The notes beneath the pieces were generated by a model. It did not search any database, was not told the origin of the DNA, and saw only the letters and a program-made list of their open reading frames with translations. From positions 1-64,000 of the forward strand of contig JBMNCO010000161.1 of assembly GCA_049366815.1 (NCBI GenBank): a stretch of 64,000 bases of DNA, written 5' to 3'. Position numbers and translations under genes: made by a program. Source of the stretch: CAYNYM01 sp049366815 (GTDB lineage: Bacteria; Desulfobacterota; DSM-4660; Desulfatiglandales; HGW-15). Shown piece after piece: positions 45,903 through 55,472 of this stretch (positions are counted from its first letter, which is position 1; each line of letters starts with the position of its first letter).

Positions 45903-46892
45903 ATGACACAATGGTATTTGAGTTACGACGGAAAACAAATCGGACCGCTGGATCATGAAGAGGCGGTTGCCGAAGTGCGCAACCATCCGAAATGCTATGC
46001 ATGGAAAGCCGGTTTTCCGGACTGGCTGCCCATCTCCCGGGTTTCGGAATTAAACCCCGCGGCCTCGCCCAGGACCGGCCCGCCTTCTCCAGCCCCCAGG
46101 GGAGCCGATATGATCGATTACCGGGTCATGGGTGCCGAGATGCAATTTGTTGAAGTCGAACTTGACCCGGGTGAAAGTGCAATAGCCGAGGCCGGAGCCA
46201 TGATGTATAAGGATGCCCATGTGGAGATGAGGACCATCTTCGGCGACGGATCTGCCTCCGGAAACGGAGGCTTTTTAGACAAGTTGCTCGGAGCAGGTAA
46301 ACGCTTGCTGACGGGGGAAAGCCTCTTTATGACCGTTTTCACCCACACGGGTCAAGGGAAGGCCCGTGTGGCATTCGGCGCCCCCTATCCGGGAAACATC
46401 CTTCCCGTTTCTTTGTCTGATGCCGGGGGCACCCTCGTCTGCCAGAAAGACTGCTTTCTCTGTGCAGCCAAGGGCGTCTCCATCGGCATCTACTTCCAGC
46501 GAAAGATCCTGACAGGACTTTTCGGCGGTGAGGGATTCATTATGCAGAAACTGGAGGGCGACGGCATGGTATTCGTTCACGCTGGAGGAACCGTGATCGA
46601 ACGAACGCTGCATTCAGGGGAAGAACTACACGTGGATACGGGTTGCGTTGTAGCCTTCCAGCCCGGTGTAGATTTCGATATCAGACAGGCGGGTGGAATC
46701 AAGACCGCCCTGTTCGGAGGCGAGGGATTCTTTTTTGCAACACTCAGGGGCCCGGGTAAAATTTGGCTTCAGTCCCTGCCCTTCTCCCGTTTTGCCGGAA
46801 GAATGCTGGAAGCCGCTCCCCAGAGAGGCGGCAAGGTCGGCGAGGGCTCAATCCTGGGGGCATTCGGCAATATCATTAACGGAGACAATTAG
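45903..46892 (+). CDS. GYF_2-AIM24 fusion protein
   Basis: 329 residues joining two domains. Residues 3-48 (WYLSYDGKQIGPLDHEEA and CYAWKAGFPDWLPI) are a GYF_2/DUF4339 domain, a small protein-interaction module. After a Pro-rich linker (55-72), residues 75-310 form an AIM24 (TIGR00266) double beta-helix, with glycine-rich blocks such as GFLDKLLGAGKRLLTGESLFMTVFTHTG and GLFGGEGFIMQKLEGDG. AIM24 homologues include a mitochondrial inner-membrane organiser in yeast and bacterial proteins of unknown role. Cytosolic, with no membrane helix. The ATG has GGAGG (45892-45896) 6 nt upstream. It converges with the cardiolipin synthase gene. Confidence 0.82.
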   Translation: MTQWYLSYDGKQIGPLDHEEAVAEVRNHPKCYAWKAGFPDWLPISRVSELNPAASPRTGPPSPAPRGADMIDYRVMGAEMQFVEVELDPGESAIAEAGAMMYKDAHVEMRTIFGDGSASGNGGFLDKLLGAGKRLLTGESLFMTVFTHTGQGKARVAFGAPYPGNILPVSLSDAGGTLVCQKDCFLCAAKGVSIGIYFQRKILTGLFGGEGFIMQKLEGDGMVFVHAGGTVIERTLHSGEELHVDTGCVVAFQPGVDFDIRQAGGIKTALFGGEGFFFATLRGPGKIWLQSLPFSRFAGRMLEAAPQRGGKVGEGSILGAFGNIINGDN

Positions 46893-46955
46893 TCTTTGTG
46901 GGTATTGTAGCCGATGCACCCGTGCCGCTCTTTGATGATCGTACGTATCAACATG

Positions 46956-48389
46956 TTACAGGTAGGGAGTAAACAACCAGGCCAGTGCATCGCGGATCCT
47001 ACCCATCAGAGGACGTGAATCGACCTCCTCCAACGTGACTTCTTTTGATGCCTTAATGCAATCCGTCACGTATGACGCGATCTCCTCTCCGAAAAACCGT
47101 TCATAGACTTCGAGGACGATTTCAAAATTGAGTCGCAGGCTTCGGGGGTCTAGATTGGCTGATCCGATTTGGACATAGTGGTCGTCCACAACAAAGAGTT
47201 TGCAGTGTACAAAAGGTGGGGGCTGATAATACACCCTGACACCGTGACTCAAGAGTTCCCAGATCATGTTTCTGGTCGCCCAATGGATATAGGGCAGATT
47301 GTTTTTTGAAGGAAGCACCACCTGCACCTCCACCCCCCGAAGGGCGGCGGCCTTTAGGACACCACTCAATTCTCTCGAAGGGAGAAAGTAGGGCGTCATA
47401 ACGGCCACACGGCGGCGCGCCGCGGACACGGCTCCCAAAAGTATCGTAGCCAGCCTGTCGAAGTCCTCGTTAGGCCCTTCCACGATGGTCCTGCAGACTG
47501 CGTTTCCCTCGGGTATGTGCTGAAAATTAGACAGGCCTATATATTCCCCTGTGGTGAACCCCCAATCTTCAAGAAATGTCTGCTCAATCTGGGCTACCAC
47601 CGGGCCACGGATCCGAAAATGGATATCCACAACGCGTGATGGATTGTCAAGCTTTTCCGCCAAATGTCTATCTCCGATATTCATACCGCCGACAAACCCT
47701 ATCCGACCGTCAACCACAAGAATCTTTCTATGGTTCCGCAGGTTAATATGAATCATCGGGGGGAAAAGCCTGGGTGGAAGAAATCTCGCGACACGAACCC
47801 CTTGCCTCTTGAGCAGTCTCGCGGCCGGAGGCAGGGAGTTCAGCCCCCCAATACCATCGATAATCACCCGGACTTCGACGCCGCGCGCTGCGGCCCGGGC
47901 GAGGGCATCGATGAAGCATTGCCCTGTGCCTCTGGTTTCAAAGATATAGGTGGATAGATAAAGGGACTTATTGGCCTCCTCAATGGCCTTTAGCATGCTC
48001 GGATAGGCCTGCTCCCCATTGTGAAGTGTTTCTATACGGTTACCCCCAAGGAGAGGATGCCTCGTGATGGCATGAGAGACGCTGGCCAGTTCCTTATATT
48101 CAGGAGGAAGCTGTTGCGTGTGCAGGATCGATGCAATCGGCTCTTCTTCATGAGGACTGGGCAACACCGGTCTGAAGGGTGATTGTCGATCCAGTTTTCT
48201 GGCCCTTGTGCGGACCCGATTTATACCGAAAAGGTAATACAAAAATGGACCCGCGAAGGGAAAAATAATACAGACGGCAATCCAGCCCAGGGCCGCCTTA
48301 GGGTCGCGCTTGTTCAACAGCGCATGTCCTGCAGCGGCTATCACCACCAGGGCATGAAGTGCGATCAGCATCACTTCAAGGAGAGCCAT
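46956..48389 (-). CDS. cls: Cardiolipin synthase (PLD superfamily)
   Basis: 477 residues, standard ClsA-type length. Two N-terminal membrane helices (about 3-22 and 34-56, with the KRDPKAALGWIAVCIIFPFAG motif typical of Cls) are followed by two phospholipase D half-sites: NHRKILVVDGRIGFVGGMN (HKD 1) and VHCKLFVVDDHYVQIGSANLD (HKD 2). It makes cardiolipin from phosphatidylglycerol at the inner membrane. The GcvT-SHMT fusion gene lies upstream in the same direction, 76 nt away, but the functions are unrelated. The start has AAAGGG about 9 nt upstream. Confidence 0.93.
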   Translation of the reverse strand: MALLEVMLIALHALVVIAAAGHALLNKRDPKAALGWIAVCIIFPFAGPFLYYLFGINRVRTRARKLDRQSPFRPVLPSPHEEEPIASILHTQQLPPEYKELASVSHAITRHPLLGGNRIETLHNGEQAYPSMLKAIEEANKSLYLSTYIFETRGTGQCFIDALARAAARGVEVRVIIDGIGGLNSLPPAARLLKRQGVRVARFLPPRLFPPMIHINLRNHRKILVVDGRIGFVGGMNIGDRHLAEKLDNPSRVVDIHFRIRGPVVAQIEQTFLEDWGFTTGEYIGLSNFQHIPEGNAVCRTIVEGPNEDFDRLATILLGAVSAARRRVAVMTPYFLPSRELSGVLKAAALRGVEVQVVLPSKNNLPYIHWATRNMIWELLSHGVRVYYQPPPFVHCKLFVVDDHYVQIGSANLDPRSLRLNFEIVLEVYERFFGEEIASYVTDCIKASKEVTLEEVDSRPLMGRIRDALAWLFTPYL

Positions 48390-48465
48390 GGGCGGGTCCC
48401 TTTCCCCGAAAAGACAACATTGGAAAAGACTTCAGTCGCCTGTCCATGAATCAAAATCAGGCGTT

Positions 48466-51132
48466 TCAGAATGTACCGATTAACTGCTTCTTAAAGGGAG
48501 TCAGTGTTTCCTCATCAAAGCAGTAGTCAAGCTTCAGGAAGCCTTCCCGGAGTCTGCTGACCTCTTTCTTCACTTCCTTTCCCCTCACAGCGTCCGCCAG
48601 CAGTGCGGCAAGGGTCTCAAAGTCTCCTTCCTTCATGCCAAATCGTGTCATCTCCGAGACTCCCATCCGCAGAGCGGAACTGGCGGTGAAGGACTCGTCC
48701 GAAGGCGTGGCCTGATAGTTTACAATAATATTGTTCTCCTCAAGTTTCCTCGCGATCTGTATGCCGTTTCCGTATCCTACATTCAAGATGACCTGATGAG
48801 TCTCAGTAAAATTACAGGCCGGATCCCCTTCCACCTTCATGCCGGCCTCCATCAGGGCGCGGGCAAAGGCCTTGGCGTTTCTAATGAGCTGTGGTTGATA
48901 TTTGCCCTTAAAGGTGTTCATCTCAATCGCGGCGAGGAGAAGTCCCAACTGGGTCCCAAGGTGGTGATTACTGACCATGCCGGGAAAAGAGCGCCGTTTG
49001 ATTGCTTCCCAGAATTCATAATGCGGAGTGTTCTCCTCGAAATTACTCCCCACCACACCCCGTTGAGTCCCGAAAAAGGTCTTGTGAGTAGATCCCGTGA
49101 CCAGATCCGCGCCTTCCTCGAAGGGCCTCTGAAAATGGGGTCCGATAAGACCCAAAACATGGGCCATGTCATACATGAGCAGAGGCCGCGGTTTCCTGTT
49201 TTCAACAAGGCTGCGGATTTCAGCGATTGGTTCCGGGTGTAGAACCATGCTCTTTCCAAAGATGACAATCTCCGGGTTCACTCTGTGCAGAATCTTGGCC
49301 GTCTCTTCAACATCAATACGATACGGATTGTCCCGTTGAATTGGAAAGTTTATCACGGCATACCGGTCGGTGATGGGATCCCTGGCGATATAATCCCGCA
49401 AAGCCCCCATGGGCTGAGAACTCAGGTGCCCACCCTTTCCGATATGATTGTTCATGGCAAGCCGGATCCGCTCGGGTTCCCTCTTACGATTGGTGCGGTT
49501 CTTGTAGTCCACAAAGGCACTGAAGACTGTCATATTGGCCATTTGCCCGCTGACCGGACGGGTCTCCACCAAGGGGCACCCCAGGTATTCGGCCATCTCG
49601 GCACTCAGGCGCTCCTCCACCCATTCGATAAAATCAGTTCCCTGGTAATAGAAGACCTCCTGCTCAAAGGCCGCCAGGAGTTCCTTGTGTTCAGCGTATC
49701 GGCAAACCGGATCGGACACAGAGAGTAGCCTCACCAGGGGGGAAGGGGTCTGCTCCGAAGGGATCAGGTTGATGCATCGGGTCTGTCGCCAGAGGTGGTT
49801 TTCCAGACTTTTTTTGAGAAGGATTTCAACCTGTTCGCTGCCCGGCCCCGAAGCCCGACGGGGCTCTGGTTTCCGAAAGTCCGCGGGAATGGATCGGAAA
49901 TAGGGTGGAGCCTCCGAACGTCCGTGCCAGCGGACGATTTTCCCCTTTAGTCTGCGTTTACGCACAATGATCTCCACCTCTGTTTCCCGTGGCAGCGTGG
50001 AGTCAACCAACCCCAAGGCAATGGCCCGTCGGTCATTATGCTCCGTGATGGTCATCAAGGCCCCTTCACCTTCAAAGTTCCAGTAGGGGATCATTGTTCC
50101 GCTCGTCACAACACCCACTTTTCCGCCGTCCACATAGATCTCATCACCCCGGCGGGCGATACCCCTCTCCATCACAGCGATGGGCCTCACAAAAGAGGGC
50201 AGTGCCTCCGGCGGCTCTGTAATAAGTCCGTTCCTGATCCTCTCAGATGCCTCAAACTGGCTCTTGAGGGCCTCTCTCCCGATAAACCTCCCCTTACGGT
50301 CGTTAAAACTCACGGCCATCGCCGCGAGGGGGATGGAAAAGATGGGGATTTTTCCACCGTCCGGATCAAGGCCCAGCTCATGACCGTAAAGGGGCATGTT
50401 GGCCTCGAGCCTAAGTGTGTCCCGGGCGCCGAGACCGACAGGAAGGATACCCATGTCCTTTCCCGCATCAAAGAGGGCTGACCAGATGGCCTCCGCTTCA
50501 TCTGCAGGCGGGAACATTTCAAAACATACCGGCTCCCCGGTATAACCCGTGCGCCCGATCAAGACTTTCGTGCCAGCGATTTTAATTTCCGATAGCTTGT
50601 TCCGGACCGGCTCAGGCAGGGCACCGTCCTCTATTATCCCTTCCAGGATGCCTTTTGTCATGGGCCCTTGAAAGGCGATCATACTCACCTTTTCTGTGTG
50701 ATCTTCGACCTGAACATCCTCGAACTGAAGCAAATGGGTCTCGAGGTGGGCCAGAACTTTCTCCCGGTTGGAAGCATTCACCACAAGGAGCAGATCATCT
50801 TCCCCAAACCGGTAGAGATAGGCATCGTCGATGGCCATGCCCTTTTCGTTCGACACGAGTGTATATTGGGCCTCCCAGGGCTCCAAGGCTTCCACGTTGT
50901 TGGTCAGCACATACTGAAGGAAGGCCGCTTTATCTCTCCCCTTGATCCTGAAACGGCCCATGTGACTAACGTCAAAAAGTCCACCGCATCTACGGACAGA
51001 AAGATGTTCATTGATAATACCGGTCTCATACTGAACCGGCATCTCCCAGCCCCCGAAATCAATCATCTGCCCAGCATTGGCCTTGTGCCATGCATTGAGC
51101 GGGGTCCTCATTAAACCGGTCTCACATGTCAT
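48466..51132 (-). CDS. GcvT-SHMT-like fusion protein
   Basis: 888-residue fusion read in one uninterrupted frame. Residues 8-405 are a GcvT-type folate-dependent aminomethyltransferase (HANAGQMIDFGGWEMPVQY-like start, DVSHMGRFRIKG, GRTGYTGEPVCFE, RDTLRLEANMPLYGHEL). After a linker (about 405-445, PEPRRAS), residues 445-888 are a divergent serine hydroxymethyltransferase-like PLP enzyme: VETRPVSGQMANM, GGHLSSQPMGALRDY, LLMYDMAHVLGLI and GSTHKTFFGTQRG, with K684 as the expected PLP lysine. The usual SHMT blocks YPG-RYYGG, LTHG and GGPL are changed, so the aldol substrate may not be serine. The ATG has AAGGGGGG 6 nt upstream. No gcvH or gcvP is in the window. The two halves would exchange methylene-tetrahydrofolate directly. 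Confidence 0.85.
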   Translation of the reverse strand: MTCETGLMRTPLNAWHKANAGQMIDFGGWEMPVQYETGIINEHLSVRRCGGLFDVSHMGRFRIKGRDKAAFLQYVLTNNVEALEPWEAQYTLVSNEKGMAIDDAYLYRFGEDDLLLVVNASNREKVLAHLETHLLQFEDVQVEDHTEKVSMIAFQGPMTKGILEGIIEDGALPEPVRNKLSEIKIAGTKVLIGRTGYTGEPVCFEMFPPADEAEAIWSALFDAGKDMGILPVGLGARDTLRLEANMPLYGHELGLDPDGGKIPIFSIPLAAMAVSFNDRKGRFIGREALKSQFEASERIRNGLITEPPEALPSFVRPIAVMERGIARRGDEIYVDGGKVGVVTSGTMIPYWNFEGEGALMTITEHNDRRAIALGLVDSTLPRETEVEIIVRKRRLKGKIVRWHGRSEAPPYFRSIPADFRKPEPRRASGPGSEQVEILLKKSLENHLWRQTRCINLIPSEQTPSPLVRLLSVSDPVCRYAEHKELLAAFEQEVFYYQGTDFIEWVEERLSAEMAEYLGCPLVETRPVSGQMANMTVFSAFVDYKNRTNRKREPERIRLAMNNHIGKGGHLSSQPMGALRDYIARDPITDRYAVINFPIQRDNPYRIDVEETAKILHRVNPEIVIFGKSMVLHPEPIAEIRSLVENRKPRPLLMYDMAHVLGLIGPHFQRPFEEGADLVTGSTHKTFFGTQRGVVGSNFEENTPHYEFWEAIKRRSFPGMVSNHHLGTQLGLLLAAIEMNTFKGKYQPQLIRNAKAFARALMEAGMKVEGDPACNFTETHQVILNVGYGNGIQIARKLEENNIIVNYQATPSDESFTASSALRMGVSEMTRFGMKEGDFETLAALLADAVRGKEVKKEVSRLREGFLKLDYCFDEETLTPFKKQLIGTF

Positions 51133-51688
51133 TGTTGCCCCCCCTTAGAACGTCCGGTGCACAAAGAATATTTCGCATTACACAAATTTCTTAAAGAATT
51201 CTGATGTAAATATTTATGAATTCAGAAAACTTATAAGATATCAACATGTCACTGTCAAACCCAATCTATGCTCTTGTGCCACGGGGCGCACCTCTGGGGG
51301 AGGAGGCTATGGGCCTTGCGATGACCGGTCGTTGAGATCGTCGGCGAAACATTCTTTGCGACAATCGGCGACACTTGACGGTCGCACATATCCTTTTGCC
51401 TCTTATCCCACGACAAATCGTGGTATCAGGACCAATATGACTCCCAACAACTACCTGATATAACTAAAGATGCCACCGGTATATTTAACAGCATGGGGTT
51501 CGGCATTCATATTGCGTTTTGCCATTTGAAAAGCTTAAAGTATTCAATTCATTTTGCCGAGCATTTATATGACACATCCCAATACTACCCCGGAGACACT
51601 TTTGACAAAATGGCACAAAGTAATGGCCCGGTCAAAAAATCTCCCAACTGGGAACTATCTTAATGTCTTTCTTTAAAAGGGGGTTTGA
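51133..51688. other. Divergent region before the chemoreceptor
   Basis: 556 bp between the GcvT-SHMT fusion and the chemoreceptor genes. It holds a candidate sigma-28 promoter (51536-51563). No small gene is convincing. Confidence 0.4.
51536..51563 (+). promoter_or_regulatory. Candidate sigma-28 (FliA) promoter of the chemoreceptor gene
   Basis: TAAAGTAT (51536-51543), 12 bp, then GCCGAGCA (51556-51563) closely resembles the flagellar sigma-28 consensus TAAAGTTT-N11-GCCGATAA, with one base more in the spacer. Placement before a chemoreceptor gene is what sigma-28 predicts; the leader would be about 120 nt. Confidence 0.45.
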
Positions 51689-53197
51689 ATGAAAAGCAAC
51701 AGTTTTAGCGTTCAGACACGACTGATCATTTTAATCCTGTTAACAACTACTCTTATTCTCTCCGCGTATTCTATATACGATTACCGTGTCGAGAGGGGGG
51801 GCCTCATGTCCTCCTTGAACCAGTCGGCGCAAAATACCGTCAAAAGACTGGCAAAGGCGTTGGCTGATCCACTTTGGAACTTGAATAAGAAGCAGATTGA
51901 TGAGGCATTGAAATCCGAGATGACGGAAAAGGGTCTCTCTGGGATCATTGTTCGCGAGACAGGAGCCAAAGAGATTTTCCATGCCGTAAAAAGGGATAAG
52001 GACTGGAACGCCGTTGACTGTGACAAAGAAATTTCAGGTGATTTTTCTAAATTTCAGGCGGATATCTCAAACGAAGGGCAAAAGATAGGATCGGTTGATG
52101 TCTTTTTTACGGCGCACTTTGTTGAGAAGCAATTGAGGAATAACCTTATCCACGCGGCCCTCACCGTTGTTTTTTTAAATCTCGCCCTGTTAATAGCCAT
52201 CTTTCTAAGCATGCGCCGAATTGTCATTAAACCTATGAATCGTGTGGTCGCCGGTCTTGATGAGAGTGCCAATCGAGTTGCGGAGATCTCATCGGTTGTA
52301 TCAACCGCAAGTGCCTCGCTGGCTGAAAATTCGAATTCTCATGCAGCATCCATTGAAGAAACGTCCTCCTCACTGGAAGAAATGGCCTCCATGACAAGAC
52401 AGAATGCCGAAAATTCCGGCAAGGCCAAGGAAATGATGAAAGAGGCTTCAGACGTCATTGAAAGAATGAATCGACACATGGACGAAATGACCCGGGCCAT
52501 TTCGGAAATCACAAAATCCAGTGAAGAGACGAGTAAGATTATAAAGACCATAGATGAAATTGCCTTTCAGACAAACCTTCTGGCACTGAACGCAGCTGTC
52601 GAAGCCGCCCGTGCGGGAGAGGCAGGGGCCGGTTTTGCCGTCGTGGCGGATGAGGTAAGAAATCTGGCTATGCGTGCAGCGAATGCAGCCAAAGACACCG
52701 CCAACCTGATTGAGAAAACAATTGCAGCGGTTCGCAATGGCAATCAGCTCACGGAATCCACCCAGGAGGCCTTCAGGGAAAACATAAGCATATCCCAAAA
52801 AGTAGCTGAACTGATAGAAGAAATCGCGGCTGCCTCCAACGAACAGGCGCAGGGCATTGAACAGATCAACGTGGCGGCATCGGAAATGGATAAGATGATA
52901 CAACAGTCCGCCGCCAACGCAGAGGAATCATCATCTGCCTCTGAAGAAATGGACTCTCAAGCCAAGCAGATGAGGGAACATGTTGAAGACCTCATCCTTA
53001 CCATTTTCGGATCGTCAGGGAAGGTGAAAAAAGCCATGAATCAAAGGAGCCAGGCAAAGGGAAGTTCAGTATCACCTGACATCGCCGTCCGGGCTAGGCG
53101 AGTAAAAAAAGAGGCACACGCTGAAAATAATGATGGGAAAGTCATAACACCCGATCAGGTGCTTGAACTCGGCAAAAACGCTTTTGAAGACTTCTAA
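51689..53197 (+). CDS. Methyl-accepting chemotaxis protein
   Basis: Chemoreceptor of 502 residues. Two membrane helices (about 11-28 and 150-175) flank a sensor region of about 120 residues outside the membrane, with no family name I can give. A short HAMP-like piece then leads to the signalling hairpin, whose tip [38 protein letters not shown] is unmistakable. Glu/Gln pairs for methylation flank it. The C-terminus [16 protein letters not shown] is the tail common in deltaproteobacterial receptors and may recruit adaptation enzymes. GGGGG lies 8 nt before the ATG, and a sigma-28-like promoter lies further upstream. The periplasmic binding protein gene follows 29 nt later, suggesting it delivers the ligand. 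Confidence 0.92.
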   Translation: MKSNSFSVQTRLIILILLTTTLILSAYSIYDYRVERGGLMSSLNQSAQNTVKRLAKALADPLWNLNKKQIDEALKSEMTEKGLSGIIVRETGAKEIFHAVKRDKDWNAVDCDKEISGDFSKFQADISNEGQKIGSVDVFFTAHFVEKQLRNNLIHAALTVVFLNLALLIAIFLSMRRIVIKPMNRVVAGLDESANRVAEISSVVSTASASLAENSNSHAASIEETSSSLEEMASMTRQNAENSGKAKEMMKEASDVIERMNRHMDEMTRAISEITKSSEETSKIIKTIDEIAFQTNLLALNAAVEAARAGEAGAGFAVVADEVRNLAMRAANAAKDTANLIEKTIAAVRNGNQLTESTQEAFRENISISQKVAELIEEIAAASNEQAQGIEQINVAASEMDKMIQQSAANAEESSSASEEMDSQAKQMREHVEDLILTIFGSSGKVKKAMNQRSQAKGSSVSPDIAVRARRVKKEAHAENNDGKVITPDQVLELGKNAFEDF

Positions 53198-53226
53198 AAA
53201 GCATTTAGAAAACAAGGAGGATCAGC

Positions 53227-53994
53227 ATGAACAAATGGGCAAAAAATGGTAAATTTGTGGTTTTCATAAGTACGGTTATTTTTATCTTTTCCCTTTCAAG
53301 TCCCGCAATGTCCAGGGATCTGAAGGCAAGCCTGGCATTTCTCCCTAAGATCCTGGAATCTCCCGATAAGGGTGTTTTTGTCGATTTTGTAAAAGCCATA
53401 GACGAAGTTTATACAGGCGGGAAAATCGAGATTCAGGTCTACCCATTTAACAGATCGGTGGAAAATGTCATTAGTGGAAAGGCCGATTTCCATATACCAA
53501 TGATAAAAAACCCTATTATACCAGAAAGTGAACTCCCCTTCCGACATGTCAGCGCTAAGACAGGGGTCGTTGTCATGGTCCTTTATTCTCGAAAAGACAA
53601 CATCATTACGGCGGAAATGGTCAACAAGGCAAAGAATCTCAAAGAATTTCCATACAAGTTGGAAACCGACGCAGGAATCAAAGACTTCTTTGAGTTTCCA
53701 GTCATCGGCTCCTCTTCTATCGAACAGAGCTTCGCTAAATTATTGAAGGGACGGATCGATGCTTTCCTCTTCGCGCAGGAAGAGTCCGATTTTGCCCTCA
53801 AAAACATGAATGTAAAGGACGTTCACAGGGAGTTCTTCAAGGAGTATGACGACGTGATTATTATCCCGAAGGGTCCGGAGTGGGACGAAGTTGATCAGAT
53901 CCTCACCGATGCCTTGAATAAACTCAAAGCAAGCGGGCAACTGCAGACGCTGCACGACAAGATACATGTGCCCTACCAGGATTGGCAGCCATAG
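53227..53994 (+). CDS. Periplasmic solute-binding protein (family 3 type)
   Basis: 255 residues with an N-terminal signal peptide (1-29, ending PAMS). The mature part resembles family 3 extracellular binding proteins (amino acid or transition-state sensors): ILESPDKGVFVDFVKAIDEVY, then IEIQVYPFNRSVENVISGKADFHIPMI at the first lobe, and the second lobe with RIDAFLFAQEESDFAL. No ABC transporter gene adjoins it. It directly follows a chemoreceptor gene with AAGGAGG before its ATG, so I infer an accessory ligand-binding role in taxis. Ligand unknown. Confidence 0.82.
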   Translation: MNKWAKNGKFVVFISTVIFIFSLSSPAMSRDLKASLAFLPKILESPDKGVFVDFVKAIDEVYTGGKIEIQVYPFNRSVENVISGKADFHIPMIKNPIIPESELPFRHVSAKTGVVVMVLYSRKDNIITAEMVNKAKNLKEFPYKLETDAGIKDFFEFPVIGSSSIEQSFAKLLKGRIDAFLFAQEESDFALKNMNVKDVHREFFKEYDDVIIIPKGPEWDEVDQILTDALNKLKASGQLQTLHDKIHVPYQDWQP

Positions 53995-54106
53995 CTACAC
54001 CGTAGTGAAGTCTTTGGTCGTGTAAAAGGCCGGCCCGGCTCTTCTGCTCACTGCGGGCGTCATCCACTAGGTCTGAAAAAGGAGGCCTGGAGCCGGCGGG
54101 CGTTTT

Positions 54107-54146
54107 CGGCCTAAAAAGGGCCCGGAGTCAAAAAAATCCGGGCTCT
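54107..54146 (-). terminator. Terminator of the acyl-CoA dehydrogenase cluster, likely bidirectional
   Basis: AGGGCCCGGA (54117-54126) and TCCGGGCTCT (54137-54146) form a 10-bp stem with one G-U pair and a 10-nt loop. On the minus strand the stem is followed by TTTTTAGG, so it fits the end of the minus-strand operon whose last gene stops at 54205. The plus-strand flank has only a short T-run (CTCTTTC), so it may also stop the binding-protein transcript. Confidence 0.7.
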
Positions 54147-54204
54147 TTCAGGCTGTATCAGAATGTGGGGCTCCGCAGCGACAGACAATTCCCTGCCCAC
54201 TTTA

Positions 54205-55344
54205 TCAGAGGAGTGTCCGTGATATAATGGTTTTTTCCATTTCCTTGGTGCCCTCGTAGATCTCCAGGATCTTGGCGGCCCTGTAAAGCCGATTCACCGG
54301 ATAATCATCAATATAACCATATCCCCCGTGCATCTGGAGGGCCTCGTCCGCGCAGCGAACCGCGGTTTCGGCTGCAAACCATTTGGCCATCGCGATCAGG
54401 CCATGGTCGATAATACCGTTATCAACCGCCCAGGCCGCCTCATAGTATAGATTTCGTGCGGCCCGGATACGGGTGGCCATCTCGGCGAGCTTGAATTGCG
54501 TCACCTGAAAGGAGGCCAGAGGGACCTGGAACTGCCTGCGCTCCTTGGTATGACGGATAGACTCTTGAAGTGTGGCGCGGGCCAGCCCCACCGCCTCTGC
54601 CGAGACATGAAGGCGCGTGCGGTTGAAAAAGGACATCAGGTCCTTGAACCCGTTTCCCTGCTGGCCCAGCATGTTTGAAAGCGGAACGCGGACATCGACG
54701 AGGGAGATTTCGGCCGTATCCGACGCGCGAATACCCATCTTTCCGTGTATTTTGGTTGAATTGTATCCCTTTGATGCCGTAGGGATCAGGATAAAACTAT
54801 AGCGATCGTGACGGGAAGGATTATCCGGGTCAGTCATGCAAAAGGTGAGCATGTAATCGGCTACGTTTCCGGCCGTTGCAAACATCTTGGACCCGTTGAT
54901 GACCCACTCGTCACCGTCCCTGACCGCAGTGGTGGTGGCGCTCGTTACATCACATCCGGCATCTGGTTCCGTGATGGCCGTTCCCATCATCGCCTCGCCC
55001 GATACCAGTTTTGGGAGTATAAATTTCTTCTGCTCCTCTGTCCCGTTCAAAAGGATCAGCTCAGATCCAAATGTCGTACACAATACGGCATGGGCGATTC
55101 CCGGGTCCACCGCCCAGAATTCCTCATTGATCAGGCAGAATTCAAAAAAACCCATGCCGGCACCGTCATACTCCTCAGGGATAAAAACGCCTACGAATCC
55201 GAGTTCACAGGCCTTTTCCCAAACATCACGGGGAAATTTTTCCTCCCGGTCACATTCCAAGGCCCGATCCGTAAATTCACCCTGGGCAAATTCCCGCGCT
55301 GCTGCAATGATATCTTTTTGTTCTTTGGTCAGGTTAAAGTCCAT
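54205..55344 (-). CDS. Acyl-CoA dehydrogenase 1
   Basis: FAD-linked acyl-CoA dehydrogenase of 379 residues. It introduces the alpha-beta double bond in acyl-CoA. The N-terminal helices, the flavin loop TAITEPDAGCDVTSATTTAVRDGDEWVINGSKMFATAG, RRQFQVPLASFQVTQFKLAEMATRI and QMHGGYGYIDDYPVNRLYRAAKILEIYEGTKEMEKTII at the end are all normal. The glutamate of YEGT is the expected catalytic base. The start at 55344 has GAGGAG 6-8 nt upstream; the frame goes back six more codons to a GTG. It is the last gene of tetR-Fe-S-etfB-etfA-acd, and a terminator follows 60 nt later. Chain length cannot be told; the second acyl-CoA dehydrogenase at 60.8 kb is a close paralogue. Confidence 0.93.
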   Translation of the reverse strand: MDFNLTKEQKDIIAAAREFAQGEFTDRALECDREEKFPRDVWEKACELGFVGVFIPEEYDGAGMGFFEFCLINEEFWAVDPGIAHAVLCTTFGSELILLNGTEEQKKFILPKLVSGEAMMGTAITEPDAGCDVTSATTTAVRDGDEWVINGSKMFATAGNVADYMLTFCMTDPDNPSRHDRYSFILIPTASKGYNSTKIHGKMGIRASDTAEISLVDVRVPLSNMLGQQGNGFKDLMSFFNRTRLHVSAEAVGLARATLQESIRHTKERRQFQVPLASFQVTQFKLAEMATRIRAARNLYYEAAWAVDNGIIDHGLIAMAKWFAAETAVRCADEALQMHGGYGYIDDYPVNRLYRAAKILEIYEGTKEMEKTIISRTLL

Positions 55345-55472
55345 TATGTTTCTCCTCAACACATTGGTTTTTAAGGCCTTGTCCCGGATGCGTCCCCTTG
55401 GTGCATTTCCCTCCCAAGTTTTGAAATCAAAACTCGACCAATGCCCTCATACCTCTTCGATTTTGCCCCCGG

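Noticed and set aside
51602..51607. TTGACA before the chemoreceptor gene as a sigma-70 promoter
   Set aside because: No acceptable -10 at 16-18 bp; the sigma-28-like site upstream is better.
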